From contig NZ_CP025263.1 in the NCBI RefSeq assembly GCF_002843605.1, positions 1,928,501 through 1,992,500 on the forward strand: a stretch of DNA of 64,000 nucleotides. The letters run 5' to 3'. This DNA comes from Pseudomonas sp. S09G 359 (GTDB lineage Bacteria; Pseudomonadota; Gammaproteobacteria; Pseudomonadales; Pseudomonadaceae). This document shows, piece by piece, positions 37,259 through 46,148 of the stretch (position 1 is its first letter; each line of letters begins with the position of its first letter). A program made the translations under genes and the position numbers. Below the pieces are notes generated by a model. That model was not told the origin of the DNA and ran no database searches. It worked only from the letters and a program-made list of their open reading frames with translations.

Positions 37259-37722
37259 ATCCGCTGCGTAGAAAGCGTTTGTTGATCATCCTAGCCATCC
37301 TGGCCGGCGTCGGCATTGCCGTGGCCCTGGCCTTGAGCGCCTTGCAGCAGAACATCAACCTGTTCTACACCCCGACCCAGATCGCCAATGGCGAAGCGCC
37401 TGTTGATACGCGCATTCGCGCCGGTGGCATGGTGGAAAAGGGCTCGCTGAAACGCTCTGCCGACTCCCTGGACGTGACCTTCGTGGTCACCGACTTCAGC
37501 AAGTCCGTGACCATCAGCTACCGCGGCATCCTTCCGGACCTGTTCCGCGAAGGCCAGGGCATCGTCGCCCTGGGCAAACTCAACGCCGAGGGCGTGGTGG
37601 TGGCCGATGAAGTGCTGGCCAAGCACGATGAGAAATACATGCCGCCCGAGGTTACCAAAGCCTTGAAAGACAGCGGCCAGTCCGCGCCTGACACAACTTC
37701 AGCGCCTGCCAAGGAGGGCTAA
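37255..37722 (+). CDS. ccmE: Periplasmic haem chaperone CcmE
   Basis: A 155-residue protein with an N-terminal membrane anchor (about 8-30) and a periplasmic beta-barrel. The haem-binding histidine is in [14 protein letters not shown] near residue 124, with the conserved tyrosine four residues on. GGMVEKGSL and [23 protein letters not shown] are family blocks. It starts at GTG 37255, overlapping the ccmD stop; longer in-frame extensions run inside ccmD and are not family-like. Confidence 0.95.
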   Translation: MNPLRRKRLLIILAILAGVGIAVALALSALQQNINLFYTPTQIANGEAPVDTRIRAGGMVEKGSLKRSADSLDVTFVVTDFSKSVTISYRGILPDLFREGQGIVALGKLNAEGVVVADEVLAKHDEKYMPPEVTKALKDSGQSAPDTTSAPAKEG

Positions 37723-37725
37723 ACG

Positions 37726-39714
37726 ATGACGTCCGCACTCTTCATTCCGGAGTTGGGCCAGTTGGCGATGATCCTCGCCCTGTGCTTTGCCATCGTGCAG
37801 GCCGTGGTGCCTTTGCTCGGCGCCTGGCGCGGCGACCGCCTGTGGATGAGCCTGGCGCAGCCGGCCGCCTGGGGTCAGTTTGCGTTCCTGCTGTTCGCGT
37901 TCGGCTGCCTGACCTATGCGTTTATGACCGACGATTTTTCCGTCGCCTATGTGGCCAATAACTCCAACAGCGCCTTGCCCTGGTACTACAAGTTCAGCGC
38001 CGTGTGGGGCGCCCACGAAGGTTCGTTGCTGCTGTGGGCCTTGATCCTCGGCGGCTGGACCTTCGCCGTGTCGGTATTCTCGCGCCAACTGCCGCAAGTG
38101 ATGCTGGCGCGGGTGCTGGCGGTGATGGGCATGATCAGCATCGGCTTCCTGCTGTTCCTGATCATGACGTCCAACCCGTTCAGCCGCATCCTGCCGCAGA
38201 TTCCGGTAGACGGGCACGACCTCAACCCCCTGCTGCAAGACATCGGCCTGATCGTGCACCCGCCGATGCTCTATATGGGGTACGTGGGTTTCTCGGTGGC
38301 CTTCGCCTTCGCCATCGCCGCCTTGCTCGGCGGGCGCCTGGATGCGGCCTGGGCACGCTGGTCGCGGCCGTGGACCATCGTCGCCTGGGCCTTCCTCGGC
38401 ATTGGCATCACGCTGGGCTCCTGGTGGGCCTACTACGAACTTGGCTGGGGCGGCTGGTGGTTCTGGGACCCGGTGGAAAACGCCTCGTTCATGCCTTGGT
38501 TGGTGGGCACCGCGCTGATTCACTCGTTGGCCGTTACCGAAAAACGTGGCGTGTTCAAGAGCTGGACGGTTCTGCTGGCGATTGCCGCGTTTTCCCTCAG
38601 CCTGCTCGGCACGTTCCTCGTGCGCTCGGGCGTGCTGACTTCGGTGCATGCGTTTGCGTCCGACCCGGAGCGCGGCGTATTCATCCTGATCTTCCTGCTG
38701 TTTGTGGTCGGCGGCTCCCTCACGTTGTTCGCCCTGCGCGCGCCGGTGGTCAAGAGCCAGGTCGGTTTCAACCTGTGGTCGCGGGAAACCTTGCTGCTGG
38801 GTAATAACCTGGTACTGGTGGTGGCGGCGTCGATGATCCTGCTCGGCACCCTGTACCCATTGGTGCTGGATGCGCTGAGCGGCGCCAAGCTGTCCGTTGG
38901 CCCGCCGTACTTCAACGCGTTGTTTATTCCGTTGATGGGCCTGTTGATGGTGGTGATGGCCGTCGGCGTGCTGGTGCGCTGGAAAGACACCCCGGTGAAA
39001 TGGCTGGCCGGCATGCTGCTGCCGGTGCTGCTGGGTAGCGTGGCCTTGGCGGTGATCGCCGGGTTCGCCTACGGCGACTTCAACTGGGCGGTGCTCGCCA
39101 CCTTCCTGCTGGCTGCCTGGGTATTGCTGGCCGGTGTGCGCGACATCTTCGACAAAACCCGTCACAAAGGCCTGCGCAAAGGCTTGCCGACCCTGACCCG
39201 CAGCTACTGGGGCATGCAGATCGCCCACATCGGCATCGCCGTGTGCGCCCTCGGCGTGGTGCTGTCGAGCCAGAACAGCGCCGAGCGCGACCTGCGCCTG
39301 GCACCGGGCGAGTCCATGGACCTGGCCGGTTACCACTTCATCTTCGAAGGCGCCAAGCACTTCGAAGGGCCGAATTTCACCTCGGACAAAGGCACCGTGC
39401 GCGTAGTCCGCAATGGCAAGGAAATCGCCGTACTGCACCCGGAAAAACGCCTGTACACCGTGCAGAGTTCGATGATGACTGAAGCCGGCATCGACGCCGG
39501 TTTCACCCGCGACCTCTATGTGGCGTTGGGTGAACCGCTGGGCGAGGGTGCCTGGGCAGTGCGCGTGCATGTGAAGCCGTTTGTGCGCTGGATCTGGTTC
39601 GGTGGTTTGCTGACCGGTTTTGGTGGTTTGCTGGCGGCGCTGGACCGGCGTTATCGAGTCAAAGTGAAAAGCCGGGTGCGTGAAGCCCTTGGCCTGCAAG
39701 GAGCGGCGGTATGA
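37726..39714 (+). CDS. ccmF: Cytochrome c haem lyase subunit CcmF
   Basis: A 662-residue inner-membrane protein with about 15 helices that attaches haem from CcmE to apocytochrome c. The WWD domain WGGWWFWDPVENASFMPWL lies near residue 245. Histidines for the b-haem and WWD site are in GAHEGSLLLW (near 96), LIVHPPMLYMG (near 178) and TALIHSLAVTEKRG (near 265). The length is standard. It begins three bases after ccmE and overlaps ccmG by four bases. Confidence 0.96.
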   Translation: MTSALFIPELGQLAMILALCFAIVQAVVPLLGAWRGDRLWMSLAQPAAWGQFAFLLFAFGCLTYAFMTDDFSVAYVANNSNSALPWYYKFSAVWGAHEGSLLLWALILGGWTFAVSVFSRQLPQVMLARVLAVMGMISIGFLLFLIMTSNPFSRILPQIPVDGHDLNPLLQDIGLIVHPPMLYMGYVGFSVAFAFAIAALLGGRLDAAWARWSRPWTIVAWAFLGIGITLGSWWAYYELGWGGWWFWDPVENASFMPWLVGTALIHSLAVTEKRGVFKSWTVLLAIAAFSLSLLGTFLVRSGVLTSVHAFASDPERGVFILIFLLFVVGGSLTLFALRAPVVKSQVGFNLWSRETLLLGNNLVLVVAASMILLGTLYPLVLDALSGAKLSVGPPYFNALFIPLMGLLMVVMAVGVLVRWKDTPVKWLAGMLLPVLLGSVALAVIAGFAYGDFNWAVLATFLLAAWVLLAGVRDIFDKTRHKGLRKGLPTLTRSYWGMQIAHIGIAVCALGVVLSSQNSAERDLRLAPGESMDLAGYHFIFEGAKHFEGPNFTSDKGTVRVVRNGKEIAVLHPEKRLYTVQSSMMTEAGIDAGFTRDLYVALGEPLGEGAWAVRVHVKPFVRWIWFGGLLTGFGGLLAALDRRYRVKVKSRVREALGLQGAAV

Positions 39715-40247
39715 AACGTTGGTTGATGGTCTTGCCGCTGGCGGCCTTTCTGGTGATGGCGGTGTTCCTGTACCGCGGCCTGTACCTGGACCCGGCCGAG
39801 TTGCCGTCGGCGATGATCGGCAAGCCGTTCCCGGCGTTTTCGCTGCCGACCGTGCAGGGCGACAAGACCCTGACCCAGGCCGACCTGTTGGGCAAACCGG
39901 CACTGGTCAACGTGTGGGGCACCTGGTGCATCTCTTGCCGCGTCGAACACCCGGTGCTGAACAAACTGGCCGAGAAGGGCGTGGTGATCTATGGGATCAA
40001 CTACAAGGACGACAATGCGGCGGCCTTGAAGTGGCTGGCCGAGTTCCATAACCCGTACCAGCTGGATATCCGCGATGAGGACGGCAACCTCGGTCTGAAC
40101 CTCGGCGTGTACGGCGCCCCGGAAACCTTCTTTATCGACGCCAAGGGCGTGATCCGTGACAAGTACGTCGGCGTGATCGACGAGGTGGTATGGCGCGAGC
40201 AACTGGCCGCCAAGTACCAGGCCCTGGTCGATGAGGCCAAGCCATGA
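39711..40247 (+). CDS. ccmG: Thiol:disulfide interchange protein CcmG (DsbE)
   Basis: A 178-residue membrane-tethered thioredoxin-fold reductant for apocytochrome c or CcmH. The active site W-C-I-S-C lies in VNVWGTWCISCRVEHP near residue 68, the cis-Pro region in YGAPETFFIDAKG near 133. An N-terminal anchor spans about 4-22. Overlaps ccmF and ccmH by four bases each. Confidence 0.95.
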   Translation: MKRWLMVLPLAAFLVMAVFLYRGLYLDPAELPSAMIGKPFPAFSLPTVQGDKTLTQADLLGKPALVNVWGTWCISCRVEHPVLNKLAEKGVVIYGINYKDDNAAALKWLAEFHNPYQLDIRDEDGNLGLNLGVYGAPETFFIDAKGVIRDKYVGVIDEVVWREQLAAKYQALVDEAKP

Positions 40248-40717
40248 AGCGTCTGTTAGCCGCTGCGGTGCTGGCGCTTGGGCTGGCGGGCGTGGCCCAC
40301 GCCGCCATCGACACCTACGAATTCGCCAAGGACGCCGATCGCGAGCGCTTCCGCGAGCTGACCAAGGAACTGCGCTGCCCCAAGTGCCAGAACCAGGACA
40401 TCGCCGACTCCAACGCGCCGATCGCCGCCGACCTGCGCAAAGAAATCTTCCGCATGCTGGGGGAGGGCAAGGACAACCAGCAGATCATCGACTTCATGGT
40501 CGACCGCTACGGTGATTTCGTGCGCTACAAACCGGCCCTCACTGGCAAGACCGCGCTGCTCTGGTTCGGCCCCGCCGGGCTGTTGCTGGCCGGGGTGGTG
40601 GTGATGGCGGTGATCGTGCGCCGCCGTCGCGCCGCGCCTACCGATGGTTCCGACGCGCTGTCCCCTGAAGAGCGCAAACGCCTCGACCAATTGCTGGACA
40701 CCAAGACTGATGATTGA
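40244..40717 (+). CDS. ccmH: Cytochrome c maturation protein CcmH
   Basis: A 157-residue protein with a signal peptide (about 1-18), the CcmH three-helix domain bearing the redox pair in [17 protein letters not shown] near residue 44, and a C-terminal membrane helix (about 103-123). It reduces or presents apocytochrome cysteines. It is the short form, with the CcmI part encoded separately downstream. Its stop lies eight bases into ccmI. Confidence 0.95.
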   Translation: MKRLLAAAVLALGLAGVAHAAIDTYEFAKDADRERFRELTKELRCPKCQNQDIADSNAPIAADLRKEIFRMLGEGKDNQQIIDFMVDRYGDFVRYKPALTGKTALLWFGPAGLLLAGVVVMAVIVRRRRAAPTDGSDALSPEERKRLDQLLDTKTDD

Positions 40718-41894
40718 TTTCTGGCTCGCAGCCGGCTTGCTGCTTCTGATTGCCCTGAGTTTCCTGTTACTGCCTGTATTGCGCGACCGCCGCGCCCAGC
40801 GTGAAGAGGACCGCACCGCGCTGAACGTGGCGCTCTATCAAGAGCGCGTGGCCGAGCTGCAAGTGCAGCAGGACGAAGGCGTGCTCAACGCCGCGCAACT
40901 CGACACCGGCCGCGCCGAGGCCGCGCGCGAATTGCTCGCCGACACCGAAGGCGTGGAAAAGCCCCGCGAAACTCGCCTGGGCAAGCCGTTGCCATTGCTG
41001 GCGGCGTTTCTGGTGCCGGTGCTGGGCGTTGTCCTGTACTTGCATTACGGCGCCAGCGACAAGGTTGAACTGACCCGCGAATTTTCCCAGCCACCGGTGT
41101 CCATGGAAGACATGACCCACCGCCTGGAACGCGCCGCCGCCGCCCAACCGGACTCGGCCGAAGGCCTGTACTTCCTCGGTCGCGCCTACATGGCCCAGGA
41201 CCGCTCGGCCGACGCTGCCAGGATCTTCGAACGCACCGTGGCCCTCGCTGGCCGCCAGCCGGAACTGCTCGGCCAATGGGCCCAGGCGCAGTACTTTGCC
41301 GACAACAAACAGTGGTCGCCGAAGGTCCAGGCCCTCACCGACGAAGCCTTGAAGCTCGACCCGAAGGAAGTCACCAGCCTCGGCCTGCTCGGCATCGCCG
41401 CCTTTGAAGGCCAGCGATATCAAGAGGCAATCGACTACTGGAACCGCCTGCTGGCGCAACTGCCGCCGGAAGACAACTCCCGCGCGGCGCTGCAAGGTGG
41501 CATCGACCGCGCCGCCGAGAAACTCAAAGAAAGTGGCGGCACCGTCGCCCAGAAAACCGTGATGAAAGTCCGCGTGGAACTGTCCGCCGAGGTCAAGGCC
41601 AAGGCCTTGCCCACCGACAGCGTGTTCATCTTCGCCCGTGCCGTCAGCGGTCCGCCGGCGCCGTTGGCGGCCAAGCGCGTGACCGTCGCCGACTTGCCGG
41701 TGACCGTCGAGCTGGGCGACGCCGACGCGATGATGCCGCAGTTGAAACTGTCGAACTTCGCCGAAGTCCAACTGGTTGCGCGCATATCCCGGGCCGGTCT
41801 TCCGACCGCTGGCGAGTGGATCGGCCGCAGCCAACCCTTGGCCAGCAGCACCACTGCCACGCAGCCGCTGACCATCGACAGTCCGGATAAGTAA
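40710..41894 (+). CDS. ccmI: Apocytochrome c chaperone CcmI (TPR protein)
   Basis: A 394-residue protein: two N-terminal membrane helices (about 3-22 and 90-110) around a coiled loop, then a TPR region (about 135-250, [32 protein letters not shown]) and a C-terminal beta-rich domain ([26 protein letters not shown], in part). It holds the apocytochrome C-terminus for haem attachment. The start is ATG at 40710, within the end of ccmH. Confidence 0.92.
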   Translation: MIDFWLAAGLLLLIALSFLLLPVLRDRRAQREEDRTALNVALYQERVAELQVQQDEGVLNAAQLDTGRAEAARELLADTEGVEKPRETRLGKPLPLLAAFLVPVLGVVLYLHYGASDKVELTREFSQPPVSMEDMTHRLERAAAAQPDSAEGLYFLGRAYMAQDRSADAARIFERTVALAGRQPELLGQWAQAQYFADNKQWSPKVQALTDEALKLDPKEVTSLGLLGIAAFEGQRYQEAIDYWNRLLAQLPPEDNSRAALQGGIDRAAEKLKESGGTVAQKTVMKVRVELSAEVKAKALPTDSVFIFARAVSGPPAPLAAKRVTVADLPVTVELGDADAMMPQLKLSNFAEVQLVARISRAGLPTAGEWIGRSQPLASSTTATQPLTIDSPDK

Positions 41895-41909
41895 TTCGAG
41901 GAAATGCCT

Positions 41910-42305
41910 ATGACCGCCCTTGCACGTATCACCCTGCTCAGCCTCGTTTTAGGCTTGAGTGCCTGTGCGGTCCACCGGCCACCTCCGGCGCCGACCGGCC
42001 CGACCATCCCACCGTCGGGCCCATCGACCCAGCCGAGCACCAAGCCTTCCGGCCCGGTGACTCCGCCGCCGAAACCGCTGCCGACCAAATCGCCGACCTT
42101 CGCCCCACCCCCGGGCGCCGCCAGCCACTGGGACGGCAAGATGCAGGTGTATGTGCTGGACGACCAGCCCGACACCTTCTACCGCCAGCGCACCTACTAC
42201 CGCTGGAGCAACGGCTGGAGCCGCTCCATCAGCCCCAACGGGCCATGGGAAGACACCGACGTGCAGGGCGTGCCGCCGGGGTTGAGCAAGCAGTACGCGC
42301 AATGA
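41910..42305 (+). CDS. Proline-rich lipoprotein of unknown function
   Basis: A 131-residue predicted lipoprotein. The signal peptide ends in the lipobox LSAC (Cys near residue 19), followed by a Pro/Thr/Ser-rich linker (about 22-65) and a compact aromatic domain (about 72-131, ASHWDGKMQVYVLD and TYYRWSNGWSRSISPNGPW). GAGGAA at 41898-41903 favours ATG 41910 over the ATG at 41904. It lies 15 bases after ccmI and before the operon terminator, so it is probably co-transcribed with ccm genes. I do not know its role. Confidence 0.82.
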   Translation: MTALARITLLSLVLGLSACAVHRPPPAPTGPTIPPSGPSTQPSTKPSGPVTPPPKPLPTKSPTFAPPPGAASHWDGKMQVYVLDDQPDTFYRQRTYYRWSNGWSRSISPNGPWEDTDVQGVPPGLSKQYAQ

Positions 42306-42306
42306 C

Positions 42307-42333
42307 AAAAGGCGACCTTCGGGTCGCCTTTTT
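42307..42333 (+). terminator. Intrinsic terminator of the ccm operon
   Basis: The stem AAAAGGCGACC/GGTCGCCTTTTT, with a TTCG tetraloop, directly follows the lipoprotein stop. The TTCG loop and T-run make it strong. Confidence 0.94.
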
Positions 42334-42375
42334 CATCGCTTTTGAAATGTATTTTTCAAAACACAGGAGACCAAA

Positions 42376-42464
42376 TGTGGGAGCGGGCTTGCTCGCGAAT
42401 GTGGTGTGTCAGCCAACTATGCTGTGAATGACCCACCGCATTCGCGAGCAAGCCCGCTCCCACA
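42376..42464. repeat. REP doublet, GAGCGGGCTTGCTCGCGAA type
   Basis: Arms tgtgggagcgggcttgctcg and cgagcaagcccgctcccaca are perfect inverted copies. The inner parts (CGAATGTGGT, CCGCATTCG) pair imperfectly. Confidence 0.92.
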
Positions 42465-42574
42465 GGGGATCACCGCGGTATCAAGGCACGGGACACTCCC
42501 GATTCAACGCCTGATCTACCAACAACTGCGCAATCTCAAACATCTGCACCACAGCCAATAGCGAGACAGACCTC

Positions 42575-43171
42575 ATGCATCTCTACGTCATACGCCACGG
42601 CGAAACCTGGGCCAATGCCGAGCACCGGTACCTTGGCGCACTCGACCCGGAATTGACCGAGCGGGGCAGGGAACAAGCCGCGTCGATCAGCCAGAAACTG
42701 CCCAGTGGTATTGAGGTGCTGATCGTCTCCCCACGACTGCGCGCCCAGCAAACGGCACAGATTCTTAACCATGAATTAAACCTTGAGCCCGTGACCATGG
42801 ACGCCTTTCGTGAGCGTGACGTCGGTGTGTTCGAAGGGTTGACTCAGGCGGAGGCCAAGGCCCTGCACCCGGCGCTTTGGGCACAGAACATCACGCGGCA
42901 GTGGGCGGCGGGGCCAACGGGCGGTGAGTCGATTGCCGAGGTGGTCGCCCGCGTGCACCAAGGGTTGGTGGAGTTGGCGGCACTCTATCCGCAGCGTGTC
43001 GTGTTGCTGGTCGCGCATGGCTTTGTCGCCAAGGTGATTCGAGCGTTAGCCAAAGGGGATTTTTCGGACTTCTTCCACTGGCAGCTTTCGAATGGGGAGA
43101 TGCTGGTGTTGGAGGATTTCAATCTGAAAGCCCTTCCGCCCACAGCACCGCTCGCCACAGGGCTGGTGTGA
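42575..43171 (+). CDS. Histidine phosphatase (phosphoglycerate mutase-like) family protein
   Basis: A 198-residue cytoplasmic enzyme with the branch-1 histidine phosphatase RHGE motif (VIRHGETWANAEHRYLG, residues 5-21), so the phosphorylated His is H8. VSPRLRAQQTAQ near 50 carries the phosphate-binding Arg, FRERDVGVFEGL near 80 the acid, and VLLVAHGFVAKVI near 150 the second His. GpmB/CobC-like proteins share this outline; the substrate cannot be inferred. It lies just upstream of the Pho boxes of the phn operon, but is not clearly part of it. Confidence 0.88.
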   Translation: MHLYVIRHGETWANAEHRYLGALDPELTERGREQAASISQKLPSGIEVLIVSPRLRAQQTAQILNHELNLEPVTMDAFRERDVGVFEGLTQAEAKALHPALWAQNITRQWAAGPTGGESIAEVVARVHQGLVELAALYPQRVVLLVAHGFVAKVIRALAKGDFSDFFHWQLSNGEMLVLEDFNLKALPPTAPLATGLV

Positions 43172-43181
43172 GGCTTTCAAC

Positions 43182-43232
43182 CTTTCACAAAACCTTCATC
43201 AAACCGCCCCCCTGTGGTCATGTGCAAGTCAT
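43182..43232 (+). promoter_or_regulatory. Two phased Pho boxes of the phn operon
   Basis: Box 1, 43182-43199 (CTTTCACAAAACCTTCAT), is two 7-base repeats spaced by 4. Box 2, 43215-43232 (TGGTCATGTGCAAGTCAT), has the same 7-4-7 form with both GTCAT cores. The repeats start at 43182, 43193, 43215 and 43226, all on one 11-base helical phase. This fits PhoB binding (consensus CTGTCAT-N4-CTGTCAT) and induction by phosphate starvation. Confidence 0.7.
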
Positions 43233-43314
43233 AGGTCTGACACCTCCCGCGCCTACTGTCGTTTGAACTCAAACGCAGCCATCCCATGGCTGTTCAAACA
43301 AGACAGAGAAGCCC

Positions 43315-44148
43315 ATGACTCACGCTATCCATGTCGATCACTTGAACAAGACCTTTGCGAAGAAGTCCGCATTGGTCGACCTCGAACTCACCATTGCCCC
43401 GGGTGAGATGGTCGCGCTGATTGGCGCTTCCGGTTCCGGCAAGTCCACCTTGCTGCGGCACTTGGCGGGCCTGGCCTGTTGCGACAAGAGCAACGGTGGC
43501 AGCGTCACGGTGCTGGGCCGTGAGGTGCAGGCCAGCGGTCGCCTGAATGGCAAAGTGCGGCGGCTGCGTGCAGACATCGGTTACATCTTCCAGCAGTTCA
43601 ACCTGGTCAACCGCCTGAGTGTGCTCGACAACGTGCTGCTCGGCTGCCTGGGCCGCATGCCGCGCTGGCGCGGCAACCTGGGGTTGTTCAACACCGAAGA
43701 AAAACAATTCGCCATGGAGTCCCTGGCCCGCGTCGGCCTCGCCGACCTCGCGGCACAGCGCGCTTCCACCTTGTCCGGCGGCCAGCAGCAACGCGTGGCG
43801 ATTGCCCGGGCCTTGACCCAGCGCGCCGAAGTGATCCTGGCCGACGAACCCATTGCGTCCCTCGACCCGGAGTCGGCGCGCAAGGTCATGGAGATTCTCG
43901 CCGACATCAACCGCCGCGACGGCAAGACCGTGGTGGTGACCCTGCATCAAGTCGACTACGCCATGCGTTATTGCCCCCGCGCCGTGGCGCTCAAGGGCGG
44001 GCGCATTCATTTCGACGGTCAGGGCAGCGCGATGAGCAGCCAGTTCCTCAATGATTTGTACGGTGCCGATGTCGACACCAGCCTGATGTTTGCCGACCAG
44101 ACCCGCCGTACTGAGGTCACCCCTCGGCTGGCCCTGGCGCGCGCTTGA
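43315..44148 (+). CDS. phnC: Phosphonate ABC transporter ATP-binding protein PhnC
   Basis: A 277-residue ATPase for phosphonate import. Walker A is [17 protein letters not shown] (about 37-53), signature [15 protein letters not shown] near 152, Walker [14 protein letters not shown] near 172 and switch His in [11 protein letters not shown] near 205. The ATG follows AGAGAAG. First gene of the phn operon, about 80 bases past the second Pho box. PhnCDE takes up phosphonates, which the downstream enzymes cleave. Confidence 0.96.
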   Translation: MTHAIHVDHLNKTFAKKSALVDLELTIAPGEMVALIGASGSGKSTLLRHLAGLACCDKSNGGSVTVLGREVQASGRLNGKVRRLRADIGYIFQQFNLVNRLSVLDNVLLGCLGRMPRWRGNLGLFNTEEKQFAMESLARVGLADLAAQRASTLSGGQQQRVAIARALTQRAEVILADEPIASLDPESARKVMEILADINRRDGKTVVVTLHQVDYAMRYCPRAVALKGGRIHFDGQGSAMSSQFLNDLYGADVDTSLMFADQTRRTEVTPRLALARA

Positions 44149-44180
44149 AACCCTACTCACGACCCACAGGAAGCCCGTCC

Positions 44181-45182
44181 ATGTTGAACCGTATCGGCCA
44201 AGTGTTTCTCTCCGCCGTGCTGCTGGCCAGTGTCGCGATGGGCAATGCCCAGGCCGCCGACAAAGCCATCAATTTCGGCATCATGTCCACCGAGTCTTCG
44301 CAGAACCTCAAGAGCATCTGGCAGCCGTTTCTGGATGACATGCACAAGAAGACCGGCCTCACCATCAACGCCACCTTCGCCTCCGACTATGCCGGCCTGA
44401 TCCAGGGCATGCGCTTCAACAAGGTCGACGTGGCCTGGTTGGGCAACAAGGCAGCGATGGAAGCCGTGGACCGCTCCAACGGCGAAATCTTCGCCCAAAC
44501 TGCCGCCGCCAACGGTGCCGCCGGTTACTGGAGCGTGCTGATCGTGCGCAAGGACAGCCCGATCAACAACGTCGAAGACATGCTCAAGAACGCCAAGAAC
44601 CTGACCTTCGGTAACGGCGACCCGAACTCCACCTCGGGTTACCTGGTGCCGGGCTACTACGTGTTCGCCAAGAACAACGTGGATGCCGCCACCGCCTTCA
44701 AACGCACCCTCAACTCCAGCCATGAAGTCAACGCGTTGAGCGTGGCCAAAGGGCAGTTGGACGTGGCCACCTTCAACACCGAAAGCTGGGATCGCCTAGA
44801 AGTCACCCAGCCGGACAAGGCCGCGATGCTCAAGGTGATCTGGAAGTCGCCGCTGATCCCCGCCGACCCGATGGTGTGGAGCAAGGCGCTGAGCGACAGC
44901 GAGAAAACCAAGATCCGCGATTTCTTCGCCCACTACGGCGACACCGATGAAGAGAAGGCCGTGCTGAAGAACATGCAGCTGGGCAAGTTCCTCGCGTCGA
45001 GTGACGACCAACTGCTGCCGATCCGCCAGCTGGAACTGTTCAAGCAGCGCACCACCATCAGCGCGGACGACAAGCTCGAAGCCGCCGACAAGGCCAAGAA
45101 GCTGGCGGATATCGACGCCGACCTGGCGAAGCTGCAGCAGCGCATCTCCGAGCTCGACAAGAAAACCGCAGCCAACGGCTAA
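44181..45182 (+). CDS. phnD: Phosphonate ABC transporter substrate-binding protein PhnD
   Basis: A 333-residue periplasmic protein with a signal peptide cut near AQAADKAI (about residue 26). Family features: INFGIMSTESSQNLKSIW, FASDYAGLIQGMRFNKVDVAWLG, and FGNGDPNSTSGYLVPGYYVF, whose Ser/Thr residues contact the phosphonate. The start is ATG at 44181 with AGGAAG seven bases before. It is followed by a REP doublet before phnE, which may reduce downstream expression or stabilise the phnCD message. Confidence 0.96.
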   Translation: MLNRIGQVFLSAVLLASVAMGNAQAADKAINFGIMSTESSQNLKSIWQPFLDDMHKKTGLTINATFASDYAGLIQGMRFNKVDVAWLGNKAAMEAVDRSNGEIFAQTAAANGAAGYWSVLIVRKDSPINNVEDMLKNAKNLTFGNGDPNSTSGYLVPGYYVFAKNNVDAATAFKRTLNSSHEVNALSVAKGQLDVATFNTESWDRLEVTQPDKAAMLKVIWKSPLIPADPMVWSKALSDSEKTKIRDFFAHYGDTDEEKAVLKNMQLGKFLASSDDQLLPIRQLELFKQRTTISADDKLEAADKAKKLADIDADLAKLQQRISELDKKTAANG

Positions 45183-45205
45183 CCCCCTGTAGGAACCGGG
45201 CTTAA

Positions 45206-45295
45206 TGTGGGAGCGGGCGTGCTCGCGAATGCGGTGAGTCAGTCGCCGAATGCATTGAATGACACACCGCATTCGCGAGCAAGCCCGCTCCCACA
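45206..45295. repeat. REP doublet inside the phn operon
   Basis: Arms tgtgggagcgggcgtgctcg and cgagcaagcccgctcccaca differ by one base (GGGCGTG instead of GGGCTTG on the left). It occupies most of the 147-base phnD-phnE gap, so it is transcribed as part of the operon. Confidence 0.92.
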
Positions 45296-45329
45296 GAGAT
45301 CCAGTTCCAACCTTTAGCGAGAGTGATCC

Positions 45330-46112
45330 ATGACGACTTTGCATGCTGAAGCCGTGGGCAAAAGAACCTGGCCGCAATACCTCGGCTGGGGTCTGTTCCT
45401 GGTCCTGCTGGCCTGGGCCTGGCACGGCGCGGAAATGAACCCACTGGCGTTGTACCGCGATTCCGGAAACATGGCGACCTTCGCCGCCGACTTCTTCCCA
45501 CCGGACTTCCACGAGTGGCGCTCCTACCTCAAGGAGATGATCGTCACCGTACAAATCGCCCTCTGGGGCACGGTGCTTGCCATCGTGTGTTCGGTGCCGC
45601 TGGGCATTCTCTGCGCCGACAACATCACGCCCTGGTGGGTCCACCAACCGCTGCGTCGGGTGATGGACGCGTTCCGTTCCATCAATGAAATGGTGTTCGC
45701 GATGTTGTTCGTGGTCGCCGTCGGCCTCGGTCCCTTTGCGGGGGTATTGGCCTTGTGGATCAGCACCACCGGGGTACTCGCCAAGCTGTTTGCCGAGGCC
45801 GTCGAAGCCATCGACCCCGGCCCGGTAGAAGGCGTGCGGGCCACCGGTGCGAGTGCCTTGCAGGAAGTGATCTACGGCGTGATCCCCCAAGTGATGCCGC
45901 TGTGGGTGAGCTACGCGCTGTACCGCTTCGAAGCCAATGTGCGTTCGGCCACGGTGGTGGGGATGGTCGGTGCCGGCGGGATCGGCGTGATCCTCTGGGA
46001 AAACATCCGCGCCTTCCAGTTCGTACAAACCTGCGCGGTGCTGCTGGTGATCATCGTGGTGGTGAGCGCTATCGACGTGCTGTCCCAACGCCTGCGCAAG
46101 CAGTTCATCTGA
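45330..46112 (+). CDS. phnE: Phosphonate ABC transporter permease PhnE
   Basis: A 260-residue inner-membrane permease with about six helices and the EAA-type loop [23 protein letters not shown] near residue 160, where PhnC docks. The start ATG at 45330 follows TTTAGCGAGAG. Only one PhnE is encoded, as in E. coli. Confidence 0.95.
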   Translation: MTTLHAEAVGKRTWPQYLGWGLFLVLLAWAWHGAEMNPLALYRDSGNMATFAADFFPPDFHEWRSYLKEMIVTVQIALWGTVLAIVCSVPLGILCADNITPWWVHQPLRRVMDAFRSINEMVFAMLFVVAVGLGPFAGVLALWISTTGVLAKLFAEAVEAIDPGPVEGVRATGASALQEVIYGVIPQVMPLWVSYALYRFEANVRSATVVGMVGAGGIGVILWENIRAFQFVQTCAVLLVIIVVVSAIDVLSQRLRKQFI

Positions 46113-46116
46113 CGTC

Positions 46117-46148
46117 GGAGGGGTGCCCGCGCGGCGCTTTTTTTAAGC
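46117..46148 (+). terminator. Weak hairpin plus T-run before phnF
   Basis: GTGCC/GGCGC around a five-base loop (46123-46137) is followed by seven T (46138-46144). A Shine-Dalgarno-like GGAGGGG precedes the hairpin instead of the phnF start. It could be a partial terminator or attenuator separating phnCDE from phnF-P. Confidence 0.4.

Noticed and set aside
37699-39903. A 734-codon open frame on the strand opposite ccmF and ccmG
   Set aside because: It is the antisense of strongly conserved ccmF/ccmG; its His/Gln/Arg-rich composition is what GC-rich codon bias produces on the opposite strand.
42474-42576. A 31-codon minus-strand frame before the histidine phosphatase gene
   Set aside because: It looks somewhat protein-like but has no ribosome site, overlaps the start of a real gene and is too short to support.
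43234-43244. GGTCTGACACC before phnC as a second PhnF site
   Set aside because: The GT and AC halves are spaced one base wider than in the palindrome in phnF, so the match is not convincing.
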